Assembly (NCBI RefSeq): GCF_009905375.1
Contig: NW_027417124.1
Coordinates: forward strand, 62,001-126,000
DNA: 64,000 nt
Direction: 5' to 3'
Origin: Apium graveolens
Lineage: Eukaryota; Streptophyta; Magnoliopsida; Apiales; Apiaceae
How positions within the stretch are numbered: the first letter of the stretch is position 1; every line of letters starts with the position of its first letter. Shown piece after piece: positions 10,523 to 23,523 of this stretch. The notes below the pieces were generated by a model. That model was not told where the DNA came from. It did not search any database and saw only the letters and a list, made by a program, of their open reading frames with translations. Both the position numbers and the translations under genes were made by a program.

Positions 10523-13500
10523 TGTGACGCCCTCCAAACCCGGGGTCTAGATTTGGGGGCCACTAGTCAATAAATCATAATAAAATAATCACAGCGGAAT
10601 AATATAATAAATATGACCCCTTGCATGCAACTGGATCGATCACAAGTTATAGTCTGAAACAGGCACTAATACAAACCAACTGTTATTACAAACCATAAGT
10701 CTAATTAGTATTACAAATTATTCAAATTTTATTACAAACCTCTAGACTTATTCAAGCGTCTCAAAACAATCTACTTGGAAAACACACCCAACTATCTACA
10801 AGCACTCGACTTCTGATCAAACCTGGAACTCAAGCCTGCTCTGGCTTAGCTGAGAGATTAGATTGATAAACAAGTATGAGCCAAAGAAATGCTCAGCAAG
10901 CAGTATAAAATGTGCTTGAAATGGTAAACCACATTTTGATAATAATTGAACAACATGATAAAATCAGTGATATTTGATCAATAATAAAAGCTTCACAAGC
11001 TATCTATAATAAACGATAATTTTTAGATTGGAATCTAACTCCGACGGACGTACTATCACATGCTGATCAGCCCGTGTGATAGCACAAGGTCATGATTCAT
11101 AGAAACATGTCCCCTAAAATACGAGTACTCAGATAAAAAGGTAATATATCTACCTGTGGCACAAATTATGTCATAATATTTCTTATAACACATGGAAATA
11201 GCCCTCCGCTGGACCGTCCGTCCCGGTCCCTTACGCATTCATCCAATCCATAAAACATTTTTATCAAAGCAGCCGAATCAAATGATATCCTTAACAATAT
11301 AATTCCCCGTTTCTCATGGTCTAGAGCTATCTCAACAATCGATGGCGAAATAACTAGAATAATTAGTTATTCGCTAATCTCAATTTAATATTCCACTATA
11401 TAGAGTAATTTATAGCGAAATATAAAACGTTTAACTATTCTGAACTTAGAATAGTATGGAAATTGAAAGAATAAAGTTCAGAGTTAATATCATTTAAATG
11501 ATAAGTGAAGATATAAATACTTGCATAATATGATTCGAAATAAACGTCACTTGAACGATAAGTGAAGTTAGGGGTACTTGCCTGGTATGCCTCATAACCT
11601 CTTACTATAACTCTGCTTATAGCTCCTGGCTACTATCTCCGTCTAACACTTGACCGCACTCCTTGCTACTCGATTCTATAAACAAAAGGACTATCTTAAT
11701 TGACAGAACCCAACTCAATCGACGTAACTTTACGTCTTGGCATTTACCCGATCGCTTGTAACTAAGCATGGCATTTTAAAACTGTAAACAGATAGCATGC
11801 ATATCACATAGCACGTAATCATGGTATTCGTATAACACGTAATCACATATTTCATTTAACACATAAGTCAGATCGTTAAAAGATATGTCTCAGTGCGTTC
11901 AGAATTAAAATCAAGTCAATAATAAGGTTTACCAATCAGATACCGACTCAAAAGGGACTAACAAATCATATGTCATTTCAATACAAAATAAATTAGGTCT
12001 TAAAAATATTTTTATTAGAAGCGTAATATTTTTCTGAGTTTATACGCGTTCGTTTCGTATTAAACGGACGAACGATTTAATTATTATGAATAAAATAGGA
12101 AATAAATGGAAATAAATCAATTAATAATAATATTAATTGACTTTTAAATACCAAAATATAATTTTTAAAAGCTTAAAAATAATTTTTAGGAATTATTTGA
12201 ATTAATTATAAATAATTAACTAAATTGAATTATAAATAATTTATTCAAATTAAATTTTTAAAGATAATAAAAGAAAAATAAATTTTTATAATTTAAAATA
12301 ATTAAGTAAATAGTTTTTAGAATTTAAAATAATAAATAATTGATTTTTTTAAAATTAATCTAAATGATTTTTAAAAAGTAAAACTGAATTAAAAAAAAAA
12401 CAGAAAAATATAATTTTTTTGCAGAAACATGTTTGTAAACAAGAAAAGGGTTGAGGAGCATCTAAGGGCGGCGGGGAGAGGCCGCTGGCGGGAGTTCGTG
12501 AAGAACTCGGCCGGAAATTGGGAAATTAGCCAGAAACCGGCGAGCTCCTCTCGGGTTCCGGCGACCTCGACCTGGGGTCAAACGAGTTCGTTTTAATCGA
12601 TTTCAGCATTAAACTTATTCTAAATTGCGATACAAACGTCTCTGTCAACCTAGACATCAGGATCATCGCCTGATTCAAGCTTGGCGGCCAAAAACTTCAA
12701 TTTTCCGGTGACTATATCGGAAGATTTGAAGTTAGTTTATACTTGACGAAAATCTACACTCTTGGTGCCAAAACTAACCTCAGGATTTATACAATCTCAT
12801 ACAATCATAATAATCAACAACCCATTAGAAATAAATCCAGGAAAACCGAAATTAATGAACGAAAATAAAGAAAATGTAAAAACTCGACTTATCAATTCCA
12901 GCAACAAAACAACACAAATTTGTACTCAAACAGACTCTAATCATCATGGTAAGGCTTATTATAACATCAAAATCAATCAACAGTCACTGAAAATCAAAAA
13001 TGATTTTTAACATCAAGAACATCGAAAATTAATTTTTAGAAATACTGCACCTCAGATCGTGCTATTGATATCAACAGAAAGGGATTGAAATAAGGATCGT
13101 TTTGGTGTGTAGAGCGTTTGATTTGGTTCCCTGGTTAGTCCAAAATCATCAATCAAAGTTTTGAGAAAGAATCTCACCCCCAAAAACTGTTCTTGAATTT
13201 TCTGAAAATAAATAAAAATGAAAAAAACAAATATATCTGCTGGTATTTATATTTTCAGAAATTATATCCCAAAATAAATTAAGGGTGTTTTTATCTCCTA
13301 ATTATAATAATTATATCCAAAAATAATAATTACATGGAATAATTTTAAAAATGATAAAATACAAAATTAATGTCAAAATTCCCCAAAAATTGTGAATAAT
13401 TCAAAAATGCAAAGATATTGGGTATTTGAGATAAGAATAATTTTATAAAAATAAAAACACATATTTTGTGGGGTTTGACGGCCCGATGGGGTCCCGGTCC

Positions 13501-13819
13501 GTCTATTTTCGAAAAACAAAATGATATTTAAATTAACAGAAAAACCCGAATACGCTTAAAATACATTCCATTACAGATAAACGAGATAAAATAGGTACAT
13601 TGATAAAGACGTAATTAAATACGGGTACAAATTACAGACTGATTCATATATTGCAGTTTAAACAAATTTTAATCAATCGAAAAAATTTCTGGTTCGCACG
13701 GAAACACACATAATAGCTATAACATCTAATATCATGGAAATAATCAATTTAAATTTATAAAACACATAAGATTTATTTATTTAACATATAATATTCACAT
13801 AATTTTCCCGGATATTACA
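10523..13819 (-). mobile_element. E1 5' LTR
   Basis: 3297 bp, homologous over its length to 2073-5394. The same landmarks recur: hairpins at 11053-11082 and 11434-11455, an AT tract at about 12070-12420 and a CCGG-rich island at about 12440-12590. Small ORFs here (for example 12762-13010) are not genes. Confidence 0.95.
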
Positions 13820-13824
13820 GAAGA
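13820..13824. repeat. E1 target-site duplication, right copy (GAAGA)
   Basis: Matches 2068-2072 exactly. Confidence 0.95.
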
Positions 13825-14304
13825 ACATACAGAATGTCAGAATCAGATGTGCTGAACAAATCTCTGAAAGAACTTCAATTATTTCATTATCTTTTGGAGA
13901 TAAAGTCTGAGATTACCGAAAGATGGTCAAATTTCATCATGAAGACCATAAGGGTTAAATCTAGAATCTCTAGATCAAGGGTTGCAGAATTTATTCTAAA
14001 GATAGTTGAAGCTGATGGAAGTGAAATTCCAATTAAGAAGAATTCTGCTAAATTTGAAGTTATTCTGAAAGAGAAATTTATGTGTTATAATGAAGACTCA
14101 TCTCATCCAAGGGTAATCATACTTGGTGATGGATTAGAAAGAAATCACATCTTAGCACTTAGGACTGTAATCTACTAGATTGGAAGTCAAGATGAAGAAA
14201 TGAAGCAAGTCAAGGCTACATTAGCTCAAGTCCTGAGAAATGCAGAAGAGAAGCTGATATCAAACTTTGTCAAGAATCACTTTGGATTCAGATTGATTCA
14301 GTAA
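13825..14304 (+). pseudogene. C2 3'-interior ORF, right part
   Basis: It continues the frame broken by E1 (see 1909-2072). An open 114-residue segment begins at MSESDVLNKSLKEL (13834) and ends at TAG 14176-14178. The frame then stays open to about 14304, with EEMKQVKATLAQVLRNAEEKL (amphipathic, possibly coiled-coil). I see no enzyme motif. Its place before a PPT and copia LTR matches the C1 ORF at 35-613, but the two are not obviously similar in sequence. Confidence 0.55.
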
Positions 14305-14442
14305 GATTGGTAAAAGCTGCAAGAACTGTAAGTTGTAGTTAGTTGTCTAAATAAACTCTCATTGCATTTGTGCTTAAATATTTTTGACATCATCAAATCT
14401 ATTAACTTGTATATTTTTCATAATTTACAAGTTAGGGGAGAT
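14305..14442 (+). other. C2 3' untranslated stretch and PPT
   Basis: AT-rich and non-coding, ending in GTTAGGGGAGAT directly before the LTR. Confidence 0.7.
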
Positions 14443-15017
14443 TGTTAGATATATTTATGATGTCATATCTAATCTGATTTGTTTAATTTCAGAACTTAAT
14501 ATCAGGACTTATCAGGACTTACTAGAAATCAGAACTTACTGAAGTCAGAACTTATATCAGAACTTAAGGCCGTCAGGATTTATATCACGACTTAAGTGCG
14601 GGTACTTCAGATAAGGAATGCAGCTGATTTACAGGAGAGGATCATGACTAAAACAAAGGAAGATATGCATAAAGAGTTGGACAGCTAGAAGACTTGTAGA
14701 AGATAATATCTGATTGATATAGTTTAGGAGACATAATTATATTCCATATCAATTAGAAGATATCTTGTAACTGTGTACTATATAAACACAGCTTAGGGTT
14801 TACACTCTATGTGTTATCATTCACGAGAACATTATTCATTGTAATCCAGCAGCTCTTAGTGATATTGTTCATCACTGAGAGAGTAGTTTAACCTACTTTG
14901 TAACAGAGCTTATTATATTGAATAAACTTGATTACTGTTACATACTTGTGTTCTAAATCAATTTGATGGTATCAACACTATATTCAACCCCCTTCTATAG
15001 TGTTGTGTGACCTAACA
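14443..15017 (+). mobile_element. C2 3' LTR (copia-type, 575 bp)
   Basis: Starts TGTTAG and ends CTAACA, a perfect 6-bp terminal inverted repeat, and is preceded by a PPT. It holds a cluster of TCAGAACTTA-like repeats at about 14490-14600. Next come GTTTT and then F sequence, so C2 was inserted in the F LTR. The 5' end of C2 and its second TSD copy are outside the window. Confidence 0.85.
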
Positions 15018-15035
15018 GTTTTAATTGATCATTGT
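15018..15035 (+). mobile_element. F LTR, fragment 1
   Basis: These 18 bp plus 43283 onward align with a stretch of the E5 LTR (reverse complement) that contains TGATCATT and, further on, CTTGCTGAGCTAGTTAGCTCA. This places the C2 and E2 insertions inside an F LTR. The last five bases are the E2 TSD ATTGT. Confidence 0.6.
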
Positions 15036-18000
15036 TGTGACGCCCTCCAAACCCGGGGTCTAGATTTGGGGGTCACTAGCCAATAAACCAAAATAAAATA
15101 ATCATAGCGGAATAATATAATAAATATGACCCCTTTACCTGCACTGGAACGATCACAGGTTATAGTATGGAACATGCACTAATACAAACCAACTGTTATT
15201 ACAAACTATAAGTCTAGTTAGTTTTACAATTTTATTCAAAATTTATTATAAACCTCCAGACTAGCTAAGCGTCCCAAACTGTCTACCTGGAAAACACACC
15301 AAACTATCTACCGACACACAACCTCGGGTCAGACCTAGAACTTAAGCTTGCCCCGGCCTAGCTGAAAGAATCAGGATATAAAACAAGTATGAGCGAAAGA
15401 AATGCTCAGCAAGCAGTAATTAGCTTATGATTTGTAACAACAACAACAATAATATATCCGATGAACAAAACCAAACCACAATATCTGAACAATATTAAAA
15501 CTGATATATATTTGATAATAAACAACATTTGCAATATATTTGGTTTTGGGATTGGAATTCTCGAACGACGGTGTGTTGCCGCCGGTGATCAGCCGCGGAG
15601 CAACACCGGTATGCCGAAGTATATCCAACTAAACAAATGGTACCAAAGGCACATATTGGCCTAGCAAGGTGCTATATCATGTATAACATATAGCTCACGC
15701 TGGATCGCCGCCACGGCCTCTCACGTAACCATCCAACCCATAAAAAAACAATTTTCCGTCAAAGGAGTCAAATCAAATGACATCCTTAACCACATAACTC
15801 CCCATTTTTCATGGTCCGGAGTTTTCTCAACAACCAATGGCGAAATAATTAGAACAATTAGTTATTCGCTAATCTCAATTCAAAGCTTCACTGTATAGAG
15901 TAAGTTCTAGCGAAATGTATAAACATTTAACTATTCTGAACTTAGAATAGTAGAGAAATTGAAAGAACAGAGTTTATAGTCAATATTACTTGAATGATAA
16001 GTGAAGATATAAATACTTGCATAATATGATTCGAAATAAACGTCGCTTGAACAATAAGTGAAGTTAGGGGTACTTATCTGGTATGCTCGATAATCTCTTA
16101 TTATATATCTGCCTATAGTTGCCGGCTACTATCTTCGTCTAACACTTGACCACACTCCTTGCTACTCGATTCAATAAACAAAAGGACTATCTTAATTGAC
16201 AAAACCAAACTCAATCGCCATAACTGTACGTCCTGACATCTACCCGATCGGTTATAACTAAACATGGCATTTTCAAACTGTAAACAGATAGTATGCATAT
16301 CATATAGCATGTAATCATGGCATTCCTACAACACGTAATCACATATTTCATGTAAAACATAAGTCAAATCATTAAAAGATACATCTCAGGGCATTCAGAA
16401 TGAAAATCAGGTCAATAATAATATTTACCGATCATATACCGACTCAAACTGATATACAAATCAAATGTTATTGCAATACAAAATAAATTAGTACTTAAAA
16501 GTATTTTTATTGAAAGCGCAATATTTTTCTGAGTCTATACGCGTTCGTTTCGTAATAAATGGACGAACGGTTTATTTATTATGAATAAAATAAGAAATAA
16601 ATGGAATTAAATCAATTAAAAATAACATTAATTGATTTTTAAATACCAAAATATAATTTTTAAACCTTTAAAATAATTTTCAGAAATTATTTGAATTAAT
16701 TATAAATAATTTACATTTATTTAACTATTTATAAATAAAATTAATTGATTAATTGATTTTTAATCAATTAATTAAATTCATAAATAATTAACTAAAATAA
16801 ATTGTAAATAATTAAATCAAATTGTATTTTTGAAAATAATTAAAGAAAATAATTTTAGGAATTTAAAATAATTCAGAAAATAATTTTAGAATTTAAAAAT
16901 AATAAGAAAATGATTTTTAAATATAAAATAAATGATTTTTAGAAATTAGGAAAATGAATTTTGATTTTGAAAATAAAAATAAAAACATAAACATGTTTCA
17001 GAATAGAAAACAGGCTGGGGAAAGATCGAACCCGGGTCAAGAGACCGGGTCGAAATCGGGTTAAAAGGATTCAACCGGGTCGGGAAGAGCCCCGACCGGT
17101 TTCTGGGAAATCCCCAGATTCCGGCGGGCCTTCGCCGGACTCCGGCGAACCTTAAACGGGGGTCAAAACGCCGCCCCTTGCTTCCGTTTTTAGCCCATAC
17201 AGTTTCTAAATTCTCCCAAGATTCTTATCCAAACCATAACTAACAGAAACCACCTCGGAACCATCGATTCCGTCCAAACTCGGGTTGAAAACCGGCGAAG
17301 CTATCGGAAAGTTCCGATTATCCCTTTTCTTAAAACGAAACTTGCGAATATATATCTCAAATTGCTCATGGAATTCATACAAACATGTTTGAATACGCTT
17401 AAACATCAAACAATTATTCAATAATCCAGAAATCCGATTTGAAAAACTTGATAAACAGAAACTTCGAACTTCACTAAATCGAAACCAAAATCAACGAATC
17501 AATACATGAAATCAATCCTTGGAACTCGAGGAACAATAACCAATAATCAAAAACATCAAACACCCATCCTATGATCAAAACCGAATTAAAATAGCAAAAA
17601 AAAATGAAAAAAATGAAATTACAGAAGGATTAACCTCGGTTTAAGATATTGGTATCAACAGATAGAGCTTGACGAGAGCTTCAAATCGACTATTCAAGCG
17701 TCACAAACGGATCCCGGAATCACCTTCAACTTTGGATTTTAATTCTTACCCTCAAGAACACCCCCAAGAATAATTCTTGATTTTATGTTTTTTCTGAAAA
17801 TTTTTATTTTATAAAAAAATATGAATAAAATAACTGATTGGCTGGTATTTATATTTTTACAGAAATTATATCCCAAAATAAATAAGGGTGTTTTTATCCC
17901 TAATTACAATAATTACGCCCCAAAGTAATAATTACGGGGAATAATTTTAAAAATGAAAAAATACAAAACTAATGTCAAAATTCCCCGAAAATTACGAATA

Positions 18001-18424
18001 ATTCAAAAATACAAAAATAAAGGGTATTTGAAATACGAATAATTTTATAAAAATAAAAACACGGATTTTGTGGGGTTTGTCGTCCCGGTGGGGTCCCGGT
18101 CCGATGATTTTTGAAAAACAGGAACGATCCCTAAATTACCAGAAAAACCCGATAACAGATAAAATGCATTGAAACAAGCGTAAAATGAAATAAAATGAGT
18201 ACCTTAATAAATATGCAAATAAATACGAGTTCGAATTGCATATCAATTCATATAATTGCACTTTAAACACATTTTAATCAATCGAAAAATTTTCTGGCCC
18301 GCACAGAAACACACATAACGGCTATAACATATAATATCATGGCAATAATTACTCTAAATTTATAAAACACATAATATTTATTTATTAAACACATAATTTT
18401 CACATAATTTTCCCGGATATTACA
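15036..18424 (-). mobile_element. E2 3' LTR
   Basis: 3389 bp. Landmarks in element sense: TATA-like box 17847-17853, CCGG/CGGGTC-rich island about 16990-17180, AT tract about 16560-16980, hairpins at 15930-15951 and 15569-15608. It has a segment near 15580-15610 that is deleted from the 5' LTR copy near 24070. It encodes nothing convincing. Confidence 0.95.
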
Positions 18425-18460
18425 TCCTTCCCCCCTTAACAAGATTCTGTCCTCAGAATC
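18425..18460 (-). promoter_or_regulatory. E2 polypurine tract and preceding hairpin
   Basis: Minus-strand G-rich PPT next to the LTR. The hairpin GATTCTG-AGGA-CAGAATC lies at 18443-18460, between the pol stop (TAG, 18464-18466) and the PPT. Confidence 0.85.
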
Positions 18461-18463
18461 AGC

Positions 18464-19783
18464 CTAGGAAAACAAGTGAGGATACTTGGATCACATTTCG
18501 CTTTCCAACTCCCAGGTCGACTCTTCAACCTTGGGATTCCTCCACAAGACTCGTACTCACGACACACACTTATTTCTAAGCACTCTTTCTTTTTTATCTA
18601 ATATCTGCACCGGTTGCTCTACAAAAGATAAATCTGGCTGAATTTCAATTGGCTCGTATTCTATCACATGATTCGAATCAGGAAAATAATGCTTCAACAT
18701 TGACACATGGAACGCATTGTGAATATGCTGCATGTGAGGTGGTAACGTTAACTCGTAGGCAACCTTTCCCACACGCTTCAAAATCTCAAAAGGGCCAACA
18801 TAGCGCGGACCCAGCTTTCCTTTCTTTCCAAATCTTGATAAACCTTTCCAAGGTGAAACCTTCAATAACACTGCTTCTCCCATTTCAAATTCCATATATT
18901 TTCTGGTAGGATCAGCATATTTGCGTTGACGATCTTGAGCCGCTGTTAATCTTTTCCGAATGAGTTCTATTTTCTCCTTCGTCTGCTGGATCAATTCTGG
19001 ACCCAAAATCTTTCTCTCACCAACTTCTTCCCAATATATTGGAGATCTGCATCTTCTCCCCTACAAAGCTTCGTAAGGCGGCATTCCAATGCTAGCATGA
19101 TAACTGTTGTTGTGGGAGAATTCAACCAATGGCAAATGTTCGTCCCAACTCCCTTCAAATTCTAGCGCACATACTCTTAACATATCTTCAATAGTCTGAA
19201 TCGTCCTTTCACTTTGACCGTCTGTCTGTGGATGATACGCGATACTCATGTTCAGCTTCGTTCCAAGACAATCTTGAAAACTTCTCCAAAATTTTGAATT
19301 AAATCGAGGATCTCTGTCTGAAACTATGGATACTAAAACTCCATGTTTTGTCACAATTTCCTTAAGATATAACCGTACCAATTTATCCGTTGAGAATCTT
19401 TCGTTGATAGGAAGAAAATGCGCTGACTTTGTCAATCTGTCGATAATAACCCAAATAGCATCATGATTTACCATGGTCCTCGGTAATCCAACTACAAAAT
19501 CCATCGTGATATGTTCCCACTTCCATTCTGGAATTTCCAATGGTTGTATCAGTCCACTGGGCCTTTGATGTTCCGCTTTGACTCGCTGGCAAGTGTAACA
19601 CTTACTTACCCATTCTGCAATTTCCTTCTCCATGCTTGGCCACCAAAAGTTTTCTCTTAAGTCTCTATACATCTTCGTACTTTCGGGATGAATTGAATAT
19701 CTGGAATTGTGAGCGTCTCAAAGAATTTCATCTTTCAGCTCGGCTATGTAGGGTATCCATATTCTGGAGGAAAATCTTAATAT
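18464..19783 (-). pseudogene. E2 integrase with chromodomain (broken)
   Basis: Catalytic core in one open piece, 19061-19672: [49 protein letters not shown]. The zinc-site cysteines and the DDE residues are preserved. A stop at about 19061 (TAC to TAG) separates the C-terminal part 18557-19006 (GPFEILKRVGKVAYEL, then VEQPVQILDKKERVLRNK). Further stops break the chromodomain (for example TGA before SKYPHLFS). A frameshift near 19680-19790 separates it from RNase H. Confidence 0.92.
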
Positions 19784-21450
19784 TCATTTATCATCCTTTT
19801 GACTCCCTATCTTTTCTCCTGTCAAATTGTCTCGTTCATGGTTCATGACTTCTTCCTGACATCTTCTTATCTTCTCTAATAATTCTGGTTGAAAAGACAT
19901 TGTACACAACACCTCTGTAGACATACATGGGGTACTGACCTCTATTTCAAGCTTCTCAAATTCCCTGATTAATTGCTCAGATGAAGTTATCATGTTTAAC
20001 CTTTCTTTTCGGCTCAGAGCATCGGCCACCACATTTGCTTTGCCTGGATGATAGTTGATGGTACATTCGTAGTCCTTGATTAGTTCTAGCCATCTTCTCT
20101 GCCTCATATTCAATTCCTTCTGGGTAAAGATATACTTCAAACTCTTGTGGTTCGTGTAGATTTCACACTTTTCCCCATAAAGATAATGCCTCCAAATCTT
20201 CAATGCAAACACTATAGCTGCCAATTCAAGATCATGAGTTAGATACTTTTCTTTATGTGGTTTCAACTGTCTTGAAGCGTAGCTATCACTTTGTCGTGCT
20301 GCATTAAAACACATCCCAATCCTTTGTATGACGTATCACTGTAGATCACAAAATTTCCTTGATTATCCGGTAAGACTAACACTAGTGAAGATACTAATCT
20401 ATTCTTTAATTCTTGAAAAATTTTCTTCGCACTTCTCATCCCATTCAAATTTCTAGTTCTTCCTGGTGAGCTTTGTCAATGGCGTAGCTATCTTTACAAA
20501 ATCTTGCACGAATCTTCTATAGTAACCTGTTAATCCCATGAAACTTTGTACTTTTGTTGGTTTCTTTGGTCTCTCCCAGTTGATTATGGCTTCAATCTTT
20601 GTTGGATCCACTTCCAACCCTTTATTGCTAATCATGTGCCCAAGAAATCATACTTCTTTTAACCAAAATTCACACTTGGAAAACTTTACGTACAATTTCT
20701 CCTGTCGCAGTATCTCCAGAACTATCCTCAAATGCTCTGCGTGCTCTTCTTCTATTTTAGAATAGATCAGAATGTCGTCTATGAACACGATCACGAATTT
20801 ATCCAAATACTTTTTGAATACTCGATTCATCAGATCCATGAAAGCTACTGGTGCGTTGGTTAATCCAAATGCCATCACTAGAAACTCATAATGCCCATAT
20901 CTGGTTCTAAATGCGGTCTTCGGAATATCTTCTGGCTTGATCTTCAGTTGATGATATCCAGATCTTAAATCTATTTTAGAAAACCATACAGCGCCTCTCA
21001 ATTGGTCAAACAAATCATCGATCCTCGGCAACGGGTACTTATTCTTAATAGTCATCTTATTCAGTTCCTGATAGTCAATACACAGTCGCATACTTCTGTC
21101 CTTCTTCCTGACAAATAGTACTGGTGCGCCCTATGGGGATACACTGGGTCTTATAACTCCTTTCTCCAAAAGAACTTGCAGCTGAGTTGCCAATTCTTTC
21201 ATCTCCACTAGTGCCATCCGGTACAGAGCTTTAGAAACTGGTTCTGTTCCGGGTGCTAGATCAATCGCAAATTCAATTTCTCTATCAGGAGGTAATCCTG
21301 GTAGATCGTCTGGAAAGACTTCTGGAAACTCATTGACGACTGAAATTGCTTCTAGTGCTGGAACTTCTTTGCTGGTGTCTACCACATGGGCCAAATACGC
21401 TTCACAATTCTGACGCAATAACTTCTTCACTTGAGCTATCGTTAAGAACT
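19784..21450 (-). pseudogene. E2 reverse transcriptase and RNase H (broken)
   Basis: The RT core lies at 20648-21091 ([34 protein letters not shown] with both Asp codons at 20774-20779). The fingers region is upstream at 21131 onward (RPSVSP, followed by a TGG to TAG stop in SPWGAP). RNase H is seen in 19784-20448 ([38 protein letters not shown]) with a frameshift near 20280. The active-site residues survive, but the frame does not. Confidence 0.92.
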
Positions 21451-21459
21451 TCTTCTCTT

Positions 21460-21869
21460 GCTTATTTCCTCGAAATACCACCTTCTTCTTACTACCCAAT
21501 GTCTGAAGTCTTTTCTTCCTATTCTTACAATCAATCTGAGCGTTATTTTCGGACAACCAATCCATTCCTAAGATAACATCAAATTCTCCCAACTTAAAAG
21601 GTATCAAGTTGGCATGGAAATGATGACCTTCTATCTCAATATCAGGCACACTCGGTCGACAGAAACTTGATTCTCATTAGCTAACTCTATCATTAATGCT
21701 TGTTCTAATAATTTAACTTCGCAATGCATTTTATCGACAAAATCTTGAGAAATAAATGACCTTGTAGCTCCGGAATCAAATAAAACTTTAGCATCTACGG
21801 AGTTGACTGGAAGCGTACCTGCAACCACGTCTGAACTCTGAGCAGCATCCTTCATAGTCATATTGAATG
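21460..21869 (-). pseudogene. E2 aspartic protease (frameshifted)
   Basis: The motif [13 protein letters not shown] is intact, with the catalytic Asp codon at 21775-21777. [20 protein letters not shown] follows in another frame, because a small deletion near 21640-21650 shifts frame after DRVC. Boundaries are approximate. Confidence 0.88.
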
Positions 21870-22989
21870 TCCTAGCCTTGGGCTGGTCCTTTGCTGGTGG
21901 TCCTTCAATTCTTGCCACATTAGCTGCTGGTTTAGTTATCTGGCAATCCCTGGCAATATGCCCCATTTTTCCACATTTGAAACACACTGTCCCTGATTTC
22001 TGAGCTGTAGTCTGACTTCGACACTTATTAGCATAGTGTCCCTTATGATTACACTTGTAACACAACATATTAGCCTTACAAATCCCAAAGTGCCTTCTAC
22101 CACAAAACTTGCAATTTGATGCTGGTGGACTATTGGGCCTCTGTTGATTTGAATTTTGAAAACGATTCTCATTTCCTGGCTGTGGTTTTTTAAATCCCAC
22201 ACTCTTATTATCCTGAAACTCTGGCCTTTTATTGAAATGGCCCTGGAAGTTACCTTGTTGCTGGCCTCCTCCTGAAGTTTCTATTTTCCTTTTCTTCCCA
22301 TCCTTTCCTTTCTGATACATATCACTCTTACTTTCAATCACCATCGCTTTCTGCACCACCGCCACATATGAAGTCAATTCAAACATGGCCACCCTATTCT
22401 GAATCCAAAATCTCAATCCCTATTCAAACCTTCTTGCTTTCTTTTCATCTGTGTCAACCTGGTCTGGCACGAACCTCGCTAACTAAGTAAACTTAGCCTC
22501 GTACTCAGCTACAGTAAGATCACCCTAGGTTAGGTTCAAGAATTTGATCTCCATATGGTTCTTCATATACCTCGGGAAATATTTCTCCAGGAACAGCTCG
22601 GTAAACCTTTCCCAAGTTATAAACTCACCTCCTTCCAATGCTCGCGTGGATTCCCACCAATAGTTCACCCCGCCCTTCAGGAAGTAGCTTGCAAACTTGG
22701 TTTTTTGCTCAGTTCCTACTCCAACTAATTTAAAAGCCTTTTCCATCTCCTTGAGCCATGCATTAGCTTCCATAGGATCAGCACTTCCCTTGAACTCAGG
22801 TGGCTTCAGTGCTTGAAATTGCTTAAAAGTCACTGCAGGTGCTGCTGCTGTTTGTTGTTGTTGTTGCTGTTGCTGCTGCGTAAGATGTAACATATGTTGC
22901 TGCATCAGTCCCAACATCTTGACAATCGCTGGATCTATTCGACCCTCGGTACGATCCTCTCCTGAATTATTCCTTCTCTTTGGTGCCAT
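21870..22989 (-). pseudogene. E2 gag (broken)
   Basis: The start is ATG at 22987-22989 (MAPKRRNNSGEDRTEG). It continues through a Gln run (nine Gln) and PPEFKGSADPMEANAWLKEMEKAF to LNLT, then a CAG-to-TAG stop at about 22525. More stops lie near 22480 and 22420. The C-terminal part has three Cys-rich motifs: CKFCGRRHFGIC, CYKCNHKGHYANKC and CFKCGKMGHIARDC. The last two are standard CCHC knuckles and intact. Confidence 0.92.
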
Positions 22990-23508
22990 TACTCTGGTAA
23001 GAAACAAGCAACATATATAATAATATGTCAAGCACTGTGTCAAATATGTAGCAATTCCTTAGCATATCAAAATTCTCAAACATTATCTTTTCTCAAAATA
23101 TCATAAACTTGCTACCATATTAACACAAGCGACATGATTATCACATAATCCTGCTTATTATCTTGAGAATAACAACACAAAGAAAATTTACTCAGAATTA
23201 TCCAAACCTTTTAAATCCTTGCTCGAAATCTCAAATAAACCAACAAATAGTGGATAGGGTTGCAACACAACCTCCCAACCTCTTTTCCAACACTTCTTAC
23301 CATTCTCAAAACCAACACAATAGCAATGCAATGGCACAAAAGCCAAGAGCTAAACACAAAACAGGAAACCTAAACAACTTAACTATAACCCAATCCAATA
23401 ACCTAAATTTAACCCTATAAGAGCTAAACTACACGCGCCTATCTTATGTGATCTTCCTATGACTCATTTCTGACAATCCTAAGCCTGTTTCAGTGACCAT
23501 AACCTCTA
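22990..23508 (-). other. E2 leader
   Basis: No ORF of interest. An acceptor-like TTTCTTACCAG lies just before the gag ATG, as in E1. The donor-like site of E1 is changed here (ATGAGT instead of GTGAGT, near 23461-23467). Confidence 0.6.
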
Positions 23509-23520
23509 GCTCTGATATCA
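23509..23520 (-). promoter_or_regulatory. E2 primer-binding site
   Basis: TGATATCAGAGC on the minus strand, one mismatch from TGGTATCAGAGC, three bases from the LTR. Confidence 0.85.
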
Positions 23521-23523
23521 ACC

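Larger units (their letters stand above)
2073..13819 (-). mobile_element. E1: complete Ty3/gypsy chromovirus (Tekay/Del-like), minus strand
   Basis: An 11.7-kb element with two 3.3-kb LTRs (2073-5394 and 10523-13819). On the minus strand each LTR begins TGTAATATCCGGG and ends GGAGGGC(G/A)TCACA. A tRNA-Met-type PBS lies at 10508-10519, a PPT at about 5395-5406, and a gag-pol remnant between. A perfect 5-bp TSD (GAAGA) flanks it. Domain order is gag, protease, RT, RNase H, integrase, chromodomain, which defines Ty3/gypsy. The Tekay/Del assignment rests on my recollection of clade-typical motifs and should be tested with an RT tree. Sampled LTR blocks differ by about 4-8%, and the coding region has many stops, so E1 is old and not autonomous. 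Confidence 0.95.
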
